Shown: one piece after another, positions 18,494 through 26,589 of the stretch
How the letters are laid out: every line of letters begins with the position of its first letter
Position numbering within the stretch: the stretch's first letter is position 1
From: Thermosporothrix hazakensis
GTDB taxonomy: Bacteria > Chloroflexota > Ktedonobacteria > Ktedonobacterales > Ktedonobacteraceae
DNA length: 64,000 nucleotides
NCBI RefSeq assembly: GCF_003253565.1
Contig: NZ_QKUF01000008.1
Coordinates: 186,001 to 250,000 of the forward strand
Reading direction: 5' to 3'
Notes under the pieces: generated by a model
Databases searched by the model: none
Seen by the model: the letters and a program-made list of their open reading frames with translations, nothing else
What the model was told of the DNA's origin: nothing
Translations under genes and position numbers: made by a program

Positions 18494-19219
18494 ACTGCGC
18501 TTCCTTTCTCCCTTAAAGAGTTCAAATATCTTCCCCTCTGGAACAGACAGGCCGCTCCTTCTGTCCGCTAAACGGGGTTCTTCAGCTAAATGAGCGATGA
18601 ACCCGACAGTACTACGTCTCAAAAAGATGAGTTTCTCACCATGCTTTCAGGCACACAGCCCGAGATCTGAAACGGCACACCGTTTCCTCGCTCAAGAATA
18701 CCTACACATAATAGAGGAAAAGTAGGAGAAATGGCAATAGGTTTCCTGGTTTGAGAAGAAAGGAAAGGGCTTGTAGAGCAAGCAAACGGCCTTGAAAAAA
18801 TTTTAATAGGATCTTTATTTCTTTCGCTCATCTTTCTTGTATAATGGATATCCATTCGGACTTCACTCAGACATTTCTATTGTAGAAAACATCGAATATG
18901 GCCCGAGGAATCAAGGAACCATGTTCATCTCTTTTCCGTGCTGAATCTATTTTTCTCTTTATGCAGAACATGAAGAACTTGCTCCTTTTACCCACAACAC
19001 ACTCTATCCGGTTCGAGGTCGCTCAGCGCGAACAGATTCCATAGAAGCGCATGTCAGGCAGACTCAGCAGCTATTTGGCAAAGATTGTATAGTGTCAGAG
19101 AACAGCTCTCTCGTGCTCGTCCTGGGTCTGACCTCAAGTTGAATTTGTACGCTTATATTGAACTGTTCGTGTCGAGCATTCATCGCCACGCAACAAAAAG
19201 AAAGGACAGGAAAAGCCAT
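18494..19219. other. Divergent intergenic region, no gene seen
   Basis: Over 700 nt upstream of the BMP operon and the GNAT gene, AT-rich. A TATAAT hexamer lies at 18840-18845 on the + strand but has no good -35 at 17 bp. No coding frame with an SD was found. Confidence 0.4.
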
Positions 19220-19759
19220 ATGCAACCACTCTATACGGTGAGGCTGATCGAAAAGTCCGATCTTCCCTTTCTCTGGGACATGCTTTGTGAAGCAGAAAAC
19301 AACAATGCCAAACAGGAAGAACACGACAATAGAAAGGCGCCCTATATGCCTCTCTTCCGAAAATATCTGGAGCATTGGGGCAGATGGGGTGATACAGGTA
19401 TTCTAGCCGTTACAGAGCGAGGCCACCGCCTCGGCGCAGCCTGGTATCGTCTCTTTCCGCCACAGGAGCCCGGTTACGGCTTCGTCTCCCCGGGAGTGCC
19501 TGAGCTTTCGATCACAGTCCGACCGGAAGCCCGCGGCCTGGGCGTGGGGAGCGCGCTGCTACAGGTCTTGCTCGGGGTCGCCTATGAGGTGGGATATAAG
19601 CGAATCAGCCTCGCGATTGAGCGGGATAGCTCGGCCCTCAAGTTCTATCAGCGCTACGGCTTTCATGATGCTGGTATTTCACAACCAACAGATACCACCG
19701 TGACGCTCATTCATGCTTTTGCCTGTGCTTATGAAAAATACGTCGGTTGCGTGGTCTAA
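19220..19759 (+). CDS. GNAT family N-acetyltransferase
   Basis: 179 residues, a single GNAT domain. Acetyl-CoA motif A is clear: LSITVRPEARGLGVGSALLQ with the R-G-L-G-V-G pyrophosphate loop; motif B follows as SALKFYQRYGF. The acceptor cannot be predicted. The longer open frame from 19085 is rejected because AAAGGACAGG precedes the ATG at 19220. Converges on the SDR gene with a hairpin between them. Confidence 0.88.
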   Translation: MQPLYTVRLIEKSDLPFLWDMLCEAENNNAKQEEHDNRKAPYMPLFRKYLEHWGRWGDTGILAVTERGHRLGAAWYRLFPPQEPGYGFVSPGVPELSITVRPEARGLGVGSALLQVLLGVAYEVGYKRISLAIERDSSALKFYQRYGFHDAGISQPTDTTVTLIHAFACAYEKYVGCVV

Positions 19760-19769
19760 GGAGGAGAAC

Positions 19770-19805
19770 GCGGCAAAGCCTGCCCGCCGAGACAGGTTTT
19801 GCCGC
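19770..19805. terminator. Hairpin between convergent GNAT and SDR genes
   Basis: 13-bp stem with one G-T wobble (19770-19782 with 19793-19805). Bidirectional position; no long T-tract. Confidence 0.65.
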
Positions 19806-19815
19806 CAGGCCGCTA

Positions 19816-20631
19816 TCAGACACCACTGAAGGCAGAAAAACCGCCATCAATCGGCACCACAATTCCTGTGACAAAGGAGGCCGCCGGACTGACCAGCCAG
19901 AGCAGCGCCCCGGTCAGGTCGGCAGGTTCACCAAAACGGCCCGCAGGCGTATGGTCGAGAATCGCCTGTCCTCGTGCCGTATAGCCTCCCTGTGGATCAA
20001 GCATCAGAAAGCGATTCTGCTCTGTCAGGAAAAAGCCCGGCGCCAGCGCGTTGACCCGAATACGCGGGCTATACTCGCGCGCCAGATACACTGCAAGCCA
20101 TTGCGTGAAATTATTGATTGCCGCCTTCGCCGCGCCATAGGAGACCACACGAGTCAGCGGGCGTAGCGACGCCATCGACGAAATATTGACGATACAGCCC
20201 GCACCCTGCTCTGCCATGCCCTGCCCGAAGACCTGACAGGCAAGCAGCGTTCCGGTAAAATTCAACTGGAAGGTTTCGCTGATCGCCTGCTCATCCAGCG
20301 CGAAAAACGGCAGTTCAGGGGATGTGGTCGCCTGTGCCCGGTTGCCTCCCGCCGCGTTCACCAGAATCGAGACCGGGCCGAGCGTTCGGGTAATCTCCGC
20401 CTGCACGCGCTCTAAATCCGCCCGTACAGTCACATCACAGGCAAACGCCCACGCCTGCCCTCCCTCCTGCTGAATCGCCGCCACAACGCGCTCACAGGAC
20501 GCAAGCCCACGACTCAACACGACGACTTTCGCACCAGCCCGGGCCAGCGCGAGCGCCATTTCACGCCCGAGAACCCCACTTCCTCCGGTGATTACGGCTA
20601 CCTGTCCACGAATCGAAAAAGGATCGGTCAT
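19816..20631 (-). CDS. SDR family oxidoreductase, possibly D-mannonate oxidoreductase-like
   Basis: 271-residue classical short-chain dehydrogenase. Rossmann motif TGGSGVLGREMA near the N-terminus, NAAGGN, catalytic Ser in NISSMASL, YxxxK as YGAAKAAI, and the C-terminal FVTGIVVPIDGGFSAF. The NAAGGN element and the APGFFLTEQNR segment recall SDR-type fructuronate reductases (YjmF/UxuB of Bacillus), so a sugar-acid substrate is plausible but not proven. GAGGAGG upstream fixes the ATG at 20631. It is divergent from the split transketolase genes, consistent with a carbohydrate context. Confidence 0.88.
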   Translation of the reverse strand: MTDPFSIRGQVAVITGGSGVLGREMALALARAGAKVVVLSRGLASCERVVAAIQQEGGQAWAFACDVTVRADLERVQAEITRTLGPVSILVNAAGGNRAQATTSPELPFFALDEQAISETFQLNFTGTLLACQVFGQGMAEQGAGCIVNISSMASLRPLTRVVSYGAAKAAINNFTQWLAVYLAREYSPRIRVNALAPGFFLTEQNRFLMLDPQGGYTARGQAILDHTPAGRFGEPADLTGALLWLVSPAASFVTGIVVPIDGGFSAFSGV

Positions 20632-20810
20632 AGTCTCTACCTCCTCTTGTCCATCATTGTATCTCATAGAGGCGATTCCTGTCCCTTTGGACAGCAGAAA
20701 AGACTGTCCTTCAACCGACCATTTGAACAGCGCTGAGAAACTGAAAGAGCGCTATACTGATGGAAGGATGTAGAACACGCGTATATCTCAGCAGTGAGAG
20801 GAAGACTAGC

Positions 20811-21485
20811 ATGCAGGTTCAAGCCAATTTTGATACCGTGAAGCGCTTTATGTCGCTTGCTACAGGCGACGAGAAACATGAACCAAGCGCTCACTCAACT
20901 CTCGATATCATCTGGACGCTCTATGATCGCGTTCTCCGCTTTGATCCACAGAACCCGCGTAGTGAGGAACGGGACCGCTTTGTGTTAAGCAAAGGACATG
21001 GCCCCATCGCGTTTTTTGCCGTGCTGGCCGCAAAGGGCTTCTTCCCGCCGGAAGAGCTCAAGCGCTTCGGCACCTGGGACGGCATCCTCGGTGGGCACCC
21101 CGATCGCAATCAGGTGCCCGGAGCGGAGGTCTCAACCGGTTCCCTGGGACATGGCCTTTCTATGGCAATCGGGATGGCCCTGGGCCTGCGTATCAAGCGG
21201 AGCGACCGCCGCGTTTTTGCCCTGATCGGCGATGGCGAGACCAATGAGGGGAGCATCTGGGAAGCCTTTTTACTGGCGGGAAACCTCCACCTGCCCAACC
21301 TGACCTGTATTCTGGTGAATAACCATTCCAGCACTCGCGATCTGGGCGATATGGCGGCCAAACTCACTTCATTTGGCTGGACCAGCACCACTATCAACGG
21401 GCGCGATCATGAGCAGATCTATCAGGCTCTGATCCAGCAGGATCCCACACGCCCCACTGCCGTTATTGCCGATATTGCACACTGA
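20811..21485 (+). CDS. Transketolase N-terminal (ThDP-binding) subunit, short
   Basis: 224 residues carrying the ThDP pyrophosphate half of a split transketolase. Motifs: SKGHGPIAFFAVLA, VSTGSLGHGLSMAIG, and the ThDP-Mg motif GDGETNEGSIWEA running to LVNNHSS. Such subunits are usually about 270 residues and end with a GKGxSF(M)E segment; here the protein stops at VIADIAH, so that tail is missing and the C-terminus is ~40 residues short. SD GAGAGGAAG precedes the ATG at 20811. The partner subunit starts 16 nt after the stop; both halves are needed for a complete active site. Confidence 0.87.
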   Translation: MQVQANFDTVKRFMSLATGDEKHEPSAHSTLDIIWTLYDRVLRFDPQNPRSEERDRFVLSKGHGPIAFFAVLAAKGFFPPEELKRFGTWDGILGGHPDRNQVPGAEVSTGSLGHGLSMAIGMALGLRIKRSDRRVFALIGDGETNEGSIWEAFLLAGNLHLPNLTCILVNNHSSTRDLGDMAAKLTSFGWTSTTINGRDHEQIYQALIQQDPTRPTAVIADIAH

Positions 21486-21501
21486 AGAGGAAGGAAGCAC
21501 G

Positions 21502-22419
21502 ATGAGCGTTGCCATAGAACAGCGTATGCGTCACCATATGAAGCCCCTTTTTCTTGATATCCTGGGGCGTGATCCACGCACAACTGTTGTCCTGGCCGAT
21601 ATCAGCGAGGATATCCTGACCGACGTGATAGAGCGCTACCCGGACCGCGTCATCAATGTCGGTATCATGGAACAGACGATGATCAGCGCCGCCGCCGGGC
21701 TGGCCCTTGAAGGTTTTATTCCTATCGTCCACACGCTGACGCCGTTCCTTGTCGAGCGGCCATACGAGCAGTTGAAGGATGATTTCATCTATCAGCGACT
21801 GGGCGGCAACTTCATCAGCTCAGGCGCATCCTATGACTACAGCATTCAGGGAATGACCCATCATGGACCGGCTGATGTGGCGCTGCTCCGCAACCTGCCG
21901 GGCATGCAAATTGTCGTCCCGGGTACCACTGAAGAGTTCGACAGCCTCTTCAGGCAGGCCTACGCCAACGGTGCCCCCACCTACTACCGCCTGAGCACAG
22001 AAGAGAATCCAGCGCCCCAGGACACCACATTTGGCAAGCTGACCGTCGTTCAACGCGGCACACAGGCCACTGTAATCGCGGTCGGACCGATGCTCGGGCG
22101 CGTCCTGGAAGCAGTCGGTGATCTGGATGTCACGGTGCTCTATTGCACGACTGTTGCGCCATTTGATGCCGAAACGCTTCACGCCGAACAGCGGGGAGAC
22201 GCCGTGATTCTGGTTGAGCCATACTATGAAGGAGCGCTCGTTCCTGAGATCACGGCGGCCCTGGAAGATCGCCCCGTGCGCATCAAGGCCATTGGCGTGC
22301 CCCACCAGATCCTTTCACGCTATGGCACCTATCAGCAGCACAATGAAGCGCTCGGCCTCACAGCCCGGGGTATTCGCGACCGTATCACGCGCTTTCTCCA
22401 GCAGCCCACACGACAGTAG
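21502..22419 (+). CDS. Transketolase C-terminal subunit
   Basis: 305 residues carrying the PYR and C-terminal transketolase domains. NVGIMEQTMISAAAGLALEG contains the catalytic Glu that activates ThDP; THHGPADVALLRNLPGMQIV is the conserved substrate-side segment, and EPYYEGALVPEITAAL marks the third domain. SD GAGGAAGG lies before the ATG at 21502; the longer frame overlaps the preceding gene. Together with the N-subunit it would transfer a two-carbon ketol unit between sugar phosphates. The neighbouring SDR suggests a specialised sugar route rather than the housekeeping pentose phosphate pathway. Confidence 0.88.
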   Translation: MSVAIEQRMRHHMKPLFLDILGRDPRTTVVLADISEDILTDVIERYPDRVINVGIMEQTMISAAAGLALEGFIPIVHTLTPFLVERPYEQLKDDFIYQRLGGNFISSGASYDYSIQGMTHHGPADVALLRNLPGMQIVVPGTTEEFDSLFRQAYANGAPTYYRLSTEENPAPQDTTFGKLTVVQRGTQATVIAVGPMLGRVLEAVGDLDVTVLYCTTVAPFDAETLHAEQRGDAVILVEPYYEGALVPEITAALEDRPVRIKAIGVPHQILSRYGTYQQHNEALGLTARGIRDRITRFLQQPTRQ

Positions 22420-22429
22420 CAGTTGGCAG

Positions 22430-22465
22430 AGCCGGTTCCAGGTTTTTGTATCCCTGGAACCGGCT
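22430..22465. terminator. Bidirectional terminator hairpin
   Basis: Perfect 13-bp stem AGCCGGTTCCAGG / CCTGGAACCGGCT, 10-nt loop, between convergent transketolase and kinase genes. Confidence 0.8.
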
Positions 22466-22466
22466 T

Positions 22467-23555
22467 CTAATGAACGATATGCAGTCCCGCCTCGACGCAG
22501 GCACGAAGCCGCTGCATCGCCGCCGCAAAGCCCTGCTTCTCGGGAGCAGGCTCTTGCTGCAAACAGCGATTCATGTCGCGCACCAGCACCAGCGCCTCAA
22601 AAAGCTGAAGCAGCCTCTCATAATCGTCAGGGAGGGTACGGATCTGCATATACCCATTGAAGAACGCGAGACGGAGAGCGGCTTCATTCTCTCGACCAGC
22701 CAGCCCGGCCAGCATTACCGCGATATCGTAGAGGTAGTAGCCAAACTGGCATTCTTCGAAGTCGATTGCCCGCACCTCATCCTTATAGAAGAGGTAGTTG
22801 GTCTGCTGAAAATCGCCGTGGATCAGGCCGTAATACGCCCGCGTCTGGGGAAGCGAGTGCAGCACCTCCTCGGTCTTCTCTACAAGCGCGATCAGGGTTG
22901 CATGATCCTCGACCGAAAGCAAATCGGGATAATGCTGAAGCAGAAACTCCCGATCATAAATCGTGCGTGGGCCAAAGAACTGCTGCCAATCCCACACGGG
23001 CCGCGTAAATGAGGCGGGTGGTGAATACGTTTCGGCATGCTGATGCAGCCGCGCCATAAAGAGCCCCACGCGCTCCAGACGTCCCGGGGTCAGGCGGCTA
23101 TCAACAAAGCGACCTTCTACCCAGTGGAACAGCGCACAGCGCGGGGTCTCCGGTATATCTTCTATCGCGACATTCACAATATAGGAGCCGTTTCGCGAGA
23201 GCACAGGAGACGGTACTACCAGCTCGGTATCATGGCGGAGCGCGGTCAGCCAGCGCAGCTCAGACAGCAGGGCCGGGGTCTCCAGCGCTTCGGGACCATA
23301 GATCCGCAATACATAGCGACTTTTCTCGATCTGATACGATACTTCTCGCTCCTCTATATCCTCTTCCTCCTCTTCTTCTACTTCGGGCGTGAGGAGAATC
23401 CTTCGTGTGGCCGCAACACGAAAAAGTGTATCAGACCGCTGAGAAAGCAAACTTAAGCGTGCGCTCCCGAGATCATAGTGCGTCAGAGCGGCCTCAGCCA
23501 GCTCTCGTAAACGGCGAACACGTGAATTGTACGGGAGTTTCTCGATTGACTCCAT
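22467..23555 (-). CDS. APH-fold phosphotransferase (aminoglycoside/homoserine kinase-like)
   Basis: 362 residues with the protein-kinase-like APH fold. The Brenner motif is GLIHGDFQQTNYLF (catalytic Asp and Asn) and the metal-binding motif is IDFEECQFGYYLYDIA. An odd acidic stretch of six Glu then Asp (around residue 60) interrupts the N-lobe. GAGAGGG fits the ATG at 23555 rather than the TTG two codons earlier. Relatives phosphorylate antibiotics, homoserine, choline or sugars; nothing here identifies the acceptor. Confidence 0.85.
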   Translation of the reverse strand: MESIEKLPYNSRVRRLRELAEAALTHYDLGSARLSLLSQRSDTLFRVAATRRILLTPEVEEEEEEDIEEREVSYQIEKSRYVLRIYGPEALETPALLSELRWLTALRHDTELVVPSPVLSRNGSYIVNVAIEDIPETPRCALFHWVEGRFVDSRLTPGRLERVGLFMARLHQHAETYSPPASFTRPVWDWQQFFGPRTIYDREFLLQHYPDLLSVEDHATLIALVEKTEEVLHSLPQTRAYYGLIHGDFQQTNYLFYKDEVRAIDFEECQFGYYLYDIAVMLAGLAGRENEAALRLAFFNGYMQIRTLPDDYERLLQLFEALVLVRDMNRCLQQEPAPEKQGFAAAMQRLRACVEAGLHIVH

Positions 23556-23822
23556 TCCCAATAAACCCTCTCAACAACAGAAGGAGTGTTTGCACGACAC
23601 CCTTTGTATGCTTTATTCCGCCTGCCGCCACGCAGCAAGCGACGATCACACACACACCGATCAGGCAGAGCGGAAGCCTGGCCGCCATCTTCGGAGCGAC
23701 AGCCAGTTCTATTCTGTTGTCCCTTACGATAGCATAGGGATCGGGGAGAAGACAAGACGCCCAGCACGAAAAACGCCTTCAGTTCGCCGATAGGGCAATG
23801 CAAAAAGTACCACTATGCGCTC

Positions 23823-23851
23823 TTGACAGGGTAGAATCTCTGTTCTATACT
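23823..23851 (+). promoter_or_regulatory. Near-consensus sigma-70 promoter, probably leaderless
   Basis: TTGACA (23823-23828), exactly 17 bp, TATACT (23846-23851). The radical SAM ATG begins 8 nt after the -10 box, so transcription should start at or next to the A of the ATG; there is no SD. Confidence 0.85.
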
Positions 23852-23858
23852 TGCTTCT

Positions 23859-25013
23859 ATGCATGTACAGATTCAGCCTGATACCATCACAAAATTGCTG
23901 CACAGCGGCACCGAGTTTGAGCCAGCAGGCGACCACCCCCGCGAGGAGCGCAAGCGAGCCCCGCGGCAGGCTACCAGCCTTATGGAGTGCATCACGCATC
24001 TGAGTACGCCAAAGGGAAAGAAACCCGTGCTCAAGGCCATGCTCACGACCGCCTGTGAGCGCAACTGCTTCTATTGCCCCTTTCGTGCCGGACGCAGCAT
24101 GACCAGGCGCCTGACTTTCTCACCCGACGAGATGGCACGCGGCTTCGAGACGCTCTACCGTGGCGGACTGGTCGACGGGCTCTTTCTTTCATCCGGGATC
24201 ATTAAGGGGAGCATCACCACCCAGGACAGAATCATCGCGACCGCCGAAATCATCCGCAAGCGCTATCATTATGATGGGTATCTGCATCTGAAGATCATGC
24301 CGGGCATTCAGTATGAACAACTGTACCGGATCATGCAGCTTGCCGACCGGGTTTCAGTCAATCTCGAAGGCCCGACCGAGGAGCGATTAAGCGCCCTTGC
24401 ACCGAAAAAAGAGTTTATGCACGAATTGTTGCGAATGCTTCAGCTTGCCGAGCAGATCAGGCGCGAACACCCACACGAGCGCCTCGCCAGCACCGTCACA
24501 CAGTTCGTTGTCGGGGCCGTCGGCGACACCGATCTTGAGTTGATGACGCTTAGCCAGCAGCTCTATCGGCAGATGGGGCTGACCCGCGCCTACTATTCCG
24601 CTTTCACGCCAGTTCAGCAGACACCGTTTGAGCAACTACCGGCAACCTCTGAACTGCGAGAGCTTCGGCTGTATCAGGCCAGCTTTCTGGTGCGCTCCTA
24701 TGGCTGGAATATCAATGAGCTCCCCTTTCAGGAGAACGGTAACCTGCTCACCACACTGGATCCTAAACGCGCCTGGGCCGAACGCCATCTGCGTCAGGCT
24801 CCCGTGGAAGTGATGACCGCCTCGCATGCACGATTGATGCGTGTCCCCGGCATCGGCCCTCAAACAGCCAGCGCTATTCTGGCCGCACGCCGCACCTCAC
24901 GCCTGACCGACCTCTCACAGCTTCGTGCCCTCGGCATGGCAAACCCCGAACAGGCCGCGCCCTATCTTCTTCTCAGCGGACGCCGCCCACTCACTCAGCG
25001 CACCTTGTTCTAA
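23859..25013 (+). CDS. Radical SAM protein with C-terminal helix-hairpin-helix (putative DNA modification/repair type)
   Basis: 384 residues. The radical SAM cluster motif C-x3-C-x2-C is TACERNCFYCPF (Cys 66, 70, 73). The C-terminal ~60 residues form a helix-hairpin-helix (RVPGIGPQTASAILAARR), a DNA-binding module. This architecture matches the family named putative DNA modification/repair radical SAM protein (TIGR03916-like), which is usually encoded beside a TIGR03915 partner; none is adjacent here. The start is fixed by a promoter that ends 8 nt before the ATG. Biochemical reaction unknown. Confidence 0.85.
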   Translation: MHVQIQPDTITKLLHSGTEFEPAGDHPREERKRAPRQATSLMECITHLSTPKGKKPVLKAMLTTACERNCFYCPFRAGRSMTRRLTFSPDEMARGFETLYRGGLVDGLFLSSGIIKGSITTQDRIIATAEIIRKRYHYDGYLHLKIMPGIQYEQLYRIMQLADRVSVNLEGPTEERLSALAPKKEFMHELLRMLQLAEQIRREHPHERLASTVTQFVVGAVGDTDLELMTLSQQLYRQMGLTRAYYSAFTPVQQTPFEQLPATSELRELRLYQASFLVRSYGWNINELPFQENGNLLTTLDPKRAWAERHLRQAPVEVMTASHARLMRVPGIGPQTASAILAARRTSRLTDLSQLRALGMANPEQAAPYLLLSGRRPLTQRTLF

Positions 25014-25375
25014 ACTATAGGAAAGAGCGAAACCCCACTGACACCCGATTCGCGAGCACTCCATCACTCCTGAAAAGGAGAAGAGCCGCTTCCCGGGGTA
25101 GGCGTGAGATGAGCCTGATATCCAGCCTGTAGCTATCGCGACCTCACATCTGGTGAGAGTGGTTTTCACCTCCGCAATGAAGCAAGCAATGCAATCCCCA
25201 AAATGCCATGTACACACCAGAAAAACCACGTTCATGCTTGTTTTGCCCCCTCATAATGAGGGAAATATGAGGAAACAATGAGTATTCGATGAGTATTCAG
25301 TGTGGGCTTTTGCGTTGTATGCATGCATACTGAGAGGCATGAAAAGTTTCTCAATACCAAATTTCTGGAGTATGT
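25014..25375. other. Intergenic region, no gene seen
   Basis: Non-coding spacer before the propeller gene. The decamer ATGAGTATTC occurs twice close together near 25277-25300, possibly a regulator site; no clear promoter was picked. Confidence 0.4.
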
Positions 25376-26533
25376 ATGAAACGAAAAAGCTTCTGGTTTA
25401 TCGCTCTCTTGCTCTGTTTGCTCACTCTATCAATGAGCGGGACAGCCCACGCGGCAGCGCGACAATGGAAGGTCGTGCCCAGTCCCAATTCAGCCGAGAA
25501 CAATGGCTCTCTTAGCTCAATCGCCTTTACTCCTGAAGGGAATGCCTGGAGTGTTGGTTATGCCTATACCGACGGAGGCCAGCATTTCCAGTCGCTCGCT
25601 CTCTATCGGAGTGCCAGAGACCAGCAATGGAAGGTCGTACCCACGCCGCAATTCGCCGGGGGAAGCAGTGTTCTGTCATCTGTCGTTGCCCTCAGTGAGA
25701 ACAACGCATGGGCAGTCGGTTCCTATACGACAGCATCGGGGCAGAATCAACCGCTGGTGCTGCACTGGGATGGTTCTTCATGGCAGCGAGTGAAGAGCCC
25801 CACACCGGGACAGGGCTCCACTGGCACCGAGCTAAACAGCATCACCGCCATTTCGGCTAATAACATCTGGGCCGCTGGAAGCTACTTCGACGGCACCTAT
25901 ACCAGGACGCTGGTTGAACACTGGGACGGCAAAGCGTGGCAGCTTGTTCAGAGCCCCAACGTTGAGACAGCTCAGGATAGCACCAACAAGTTCCGCAGCA
26001 TTGTTGCTCGCTCTGCAAAGGACATCTGGGCCGTCGGTGAGGCCGCGCCTCCCATTCCCAATTCGAAGCCGATGCTTCAGCACTGGGATGGCAAAAAGTG
26101 GCAGGTTGTTCCCTACAAGACAACAGAGTCCGGTCGCTTGCTGAGTGTCACAGCCCTTTCCAAGAATGATGTTTGGGCCGTCGGTCAGACCTACCAGGGC
26201 CCAGGTGAGCCCCTCACGCTGCACTGGGACGGCAAGCAGTGGACGCGCGTTGAAAGCCCCACTCGGAACGAGATTTCAGGTCTTTATGGAGCCGTAGCAC
26301 TTGCGAAGAACGATGTCTGGGCGGTTGGCTTCTCCGGTAGCTTCGATGGCGAGACGCTGGCGATGCACTGGGACGGCAAGCAGTGGACAATCGTTGAGAC
26401 TCCGCGTCCCGATGAGACTGGCGGCTCGCTGCACGCCGTTGCTCTGGATCCCGCCACCAACAATCTCTGGGCGGTCGGTTTCTCCAACATGAACAGTATC
26501 AGCCCCAGGACATTGACAATGCTCTATAGCTAA
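25376..26533 (+). CDS. Secreted seven-bladed beta-propeller protein (WAVG repeats)
   Basis: 385 residues. Sec signal peptide: MKRKS, a 15-residue hydrophobic core, cleavage likely after AHA (residue ~26). The rest is seven repeats, each containing a W-[AS]-[VA]-G element (WSVGYAY, WAVGSYT, WAAGSYF, WAVGEAA, WAVGQTY, WAVGFSG, WAVGFSN) and most with an HWDGxxW strand, which predicts a seven-blade propeller. No catalytic residues are apparent; a binding or surface role is inferred. TCTGGAG 5 nt upstream of the ATG serves as SD. Such proteins are frequent in Ktedonobacteria. Confidence 0.85.
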   Translation: MKRKSFWFIALLLCLLTLSMSGTAHAAARQWKVVPSPNSAENNGSLSSIAFTPEGNAWSVGYAYTDGGQHFQSLALYRSARDQQWKVVPTPQFAGGSSVLSSVVALSENNAWAVGSYTTASGQNQPLVLHWDGSSWQRVKSPTPGQGSTGTELNSITAISANNIWAAGSYFDGTYTRTLVEHWDGKAWQLVQSPNVETAQDSTNKFRSIVARSAKDIWAVGEAAPPIPNSKPMLQHWDGKKWQVVPYKTTESGRLLSVTALSKNDVWAVGQTYQGPGEPLTLHWDGKQWTRVESPTRNEISGLYGAVALAKNDVWAVGFSGSFDGETLAMHWDGKQWTIVETPRPDETGGSLHAVALDPATNNLWAVGFSNMNSISPRTLTMLYS

Positions 26534-26541
26534 AAAGCAAG

Positions 26542-26570
26542 CGAGAGGCTACAGAATGCGTAGCCTCTCG
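26542..26570. terminator. Hairpin between convergent genes
   Basis: Perfect 11-bp stem CGAGAGGCTAC / GTAGCCTCTCG with a 7-nt loop, between the propeller and NDH-2 genes. Confidence 0.8.
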
Positions 26571-26589
26571 TCTCTGCTTTGGCGTTTGC

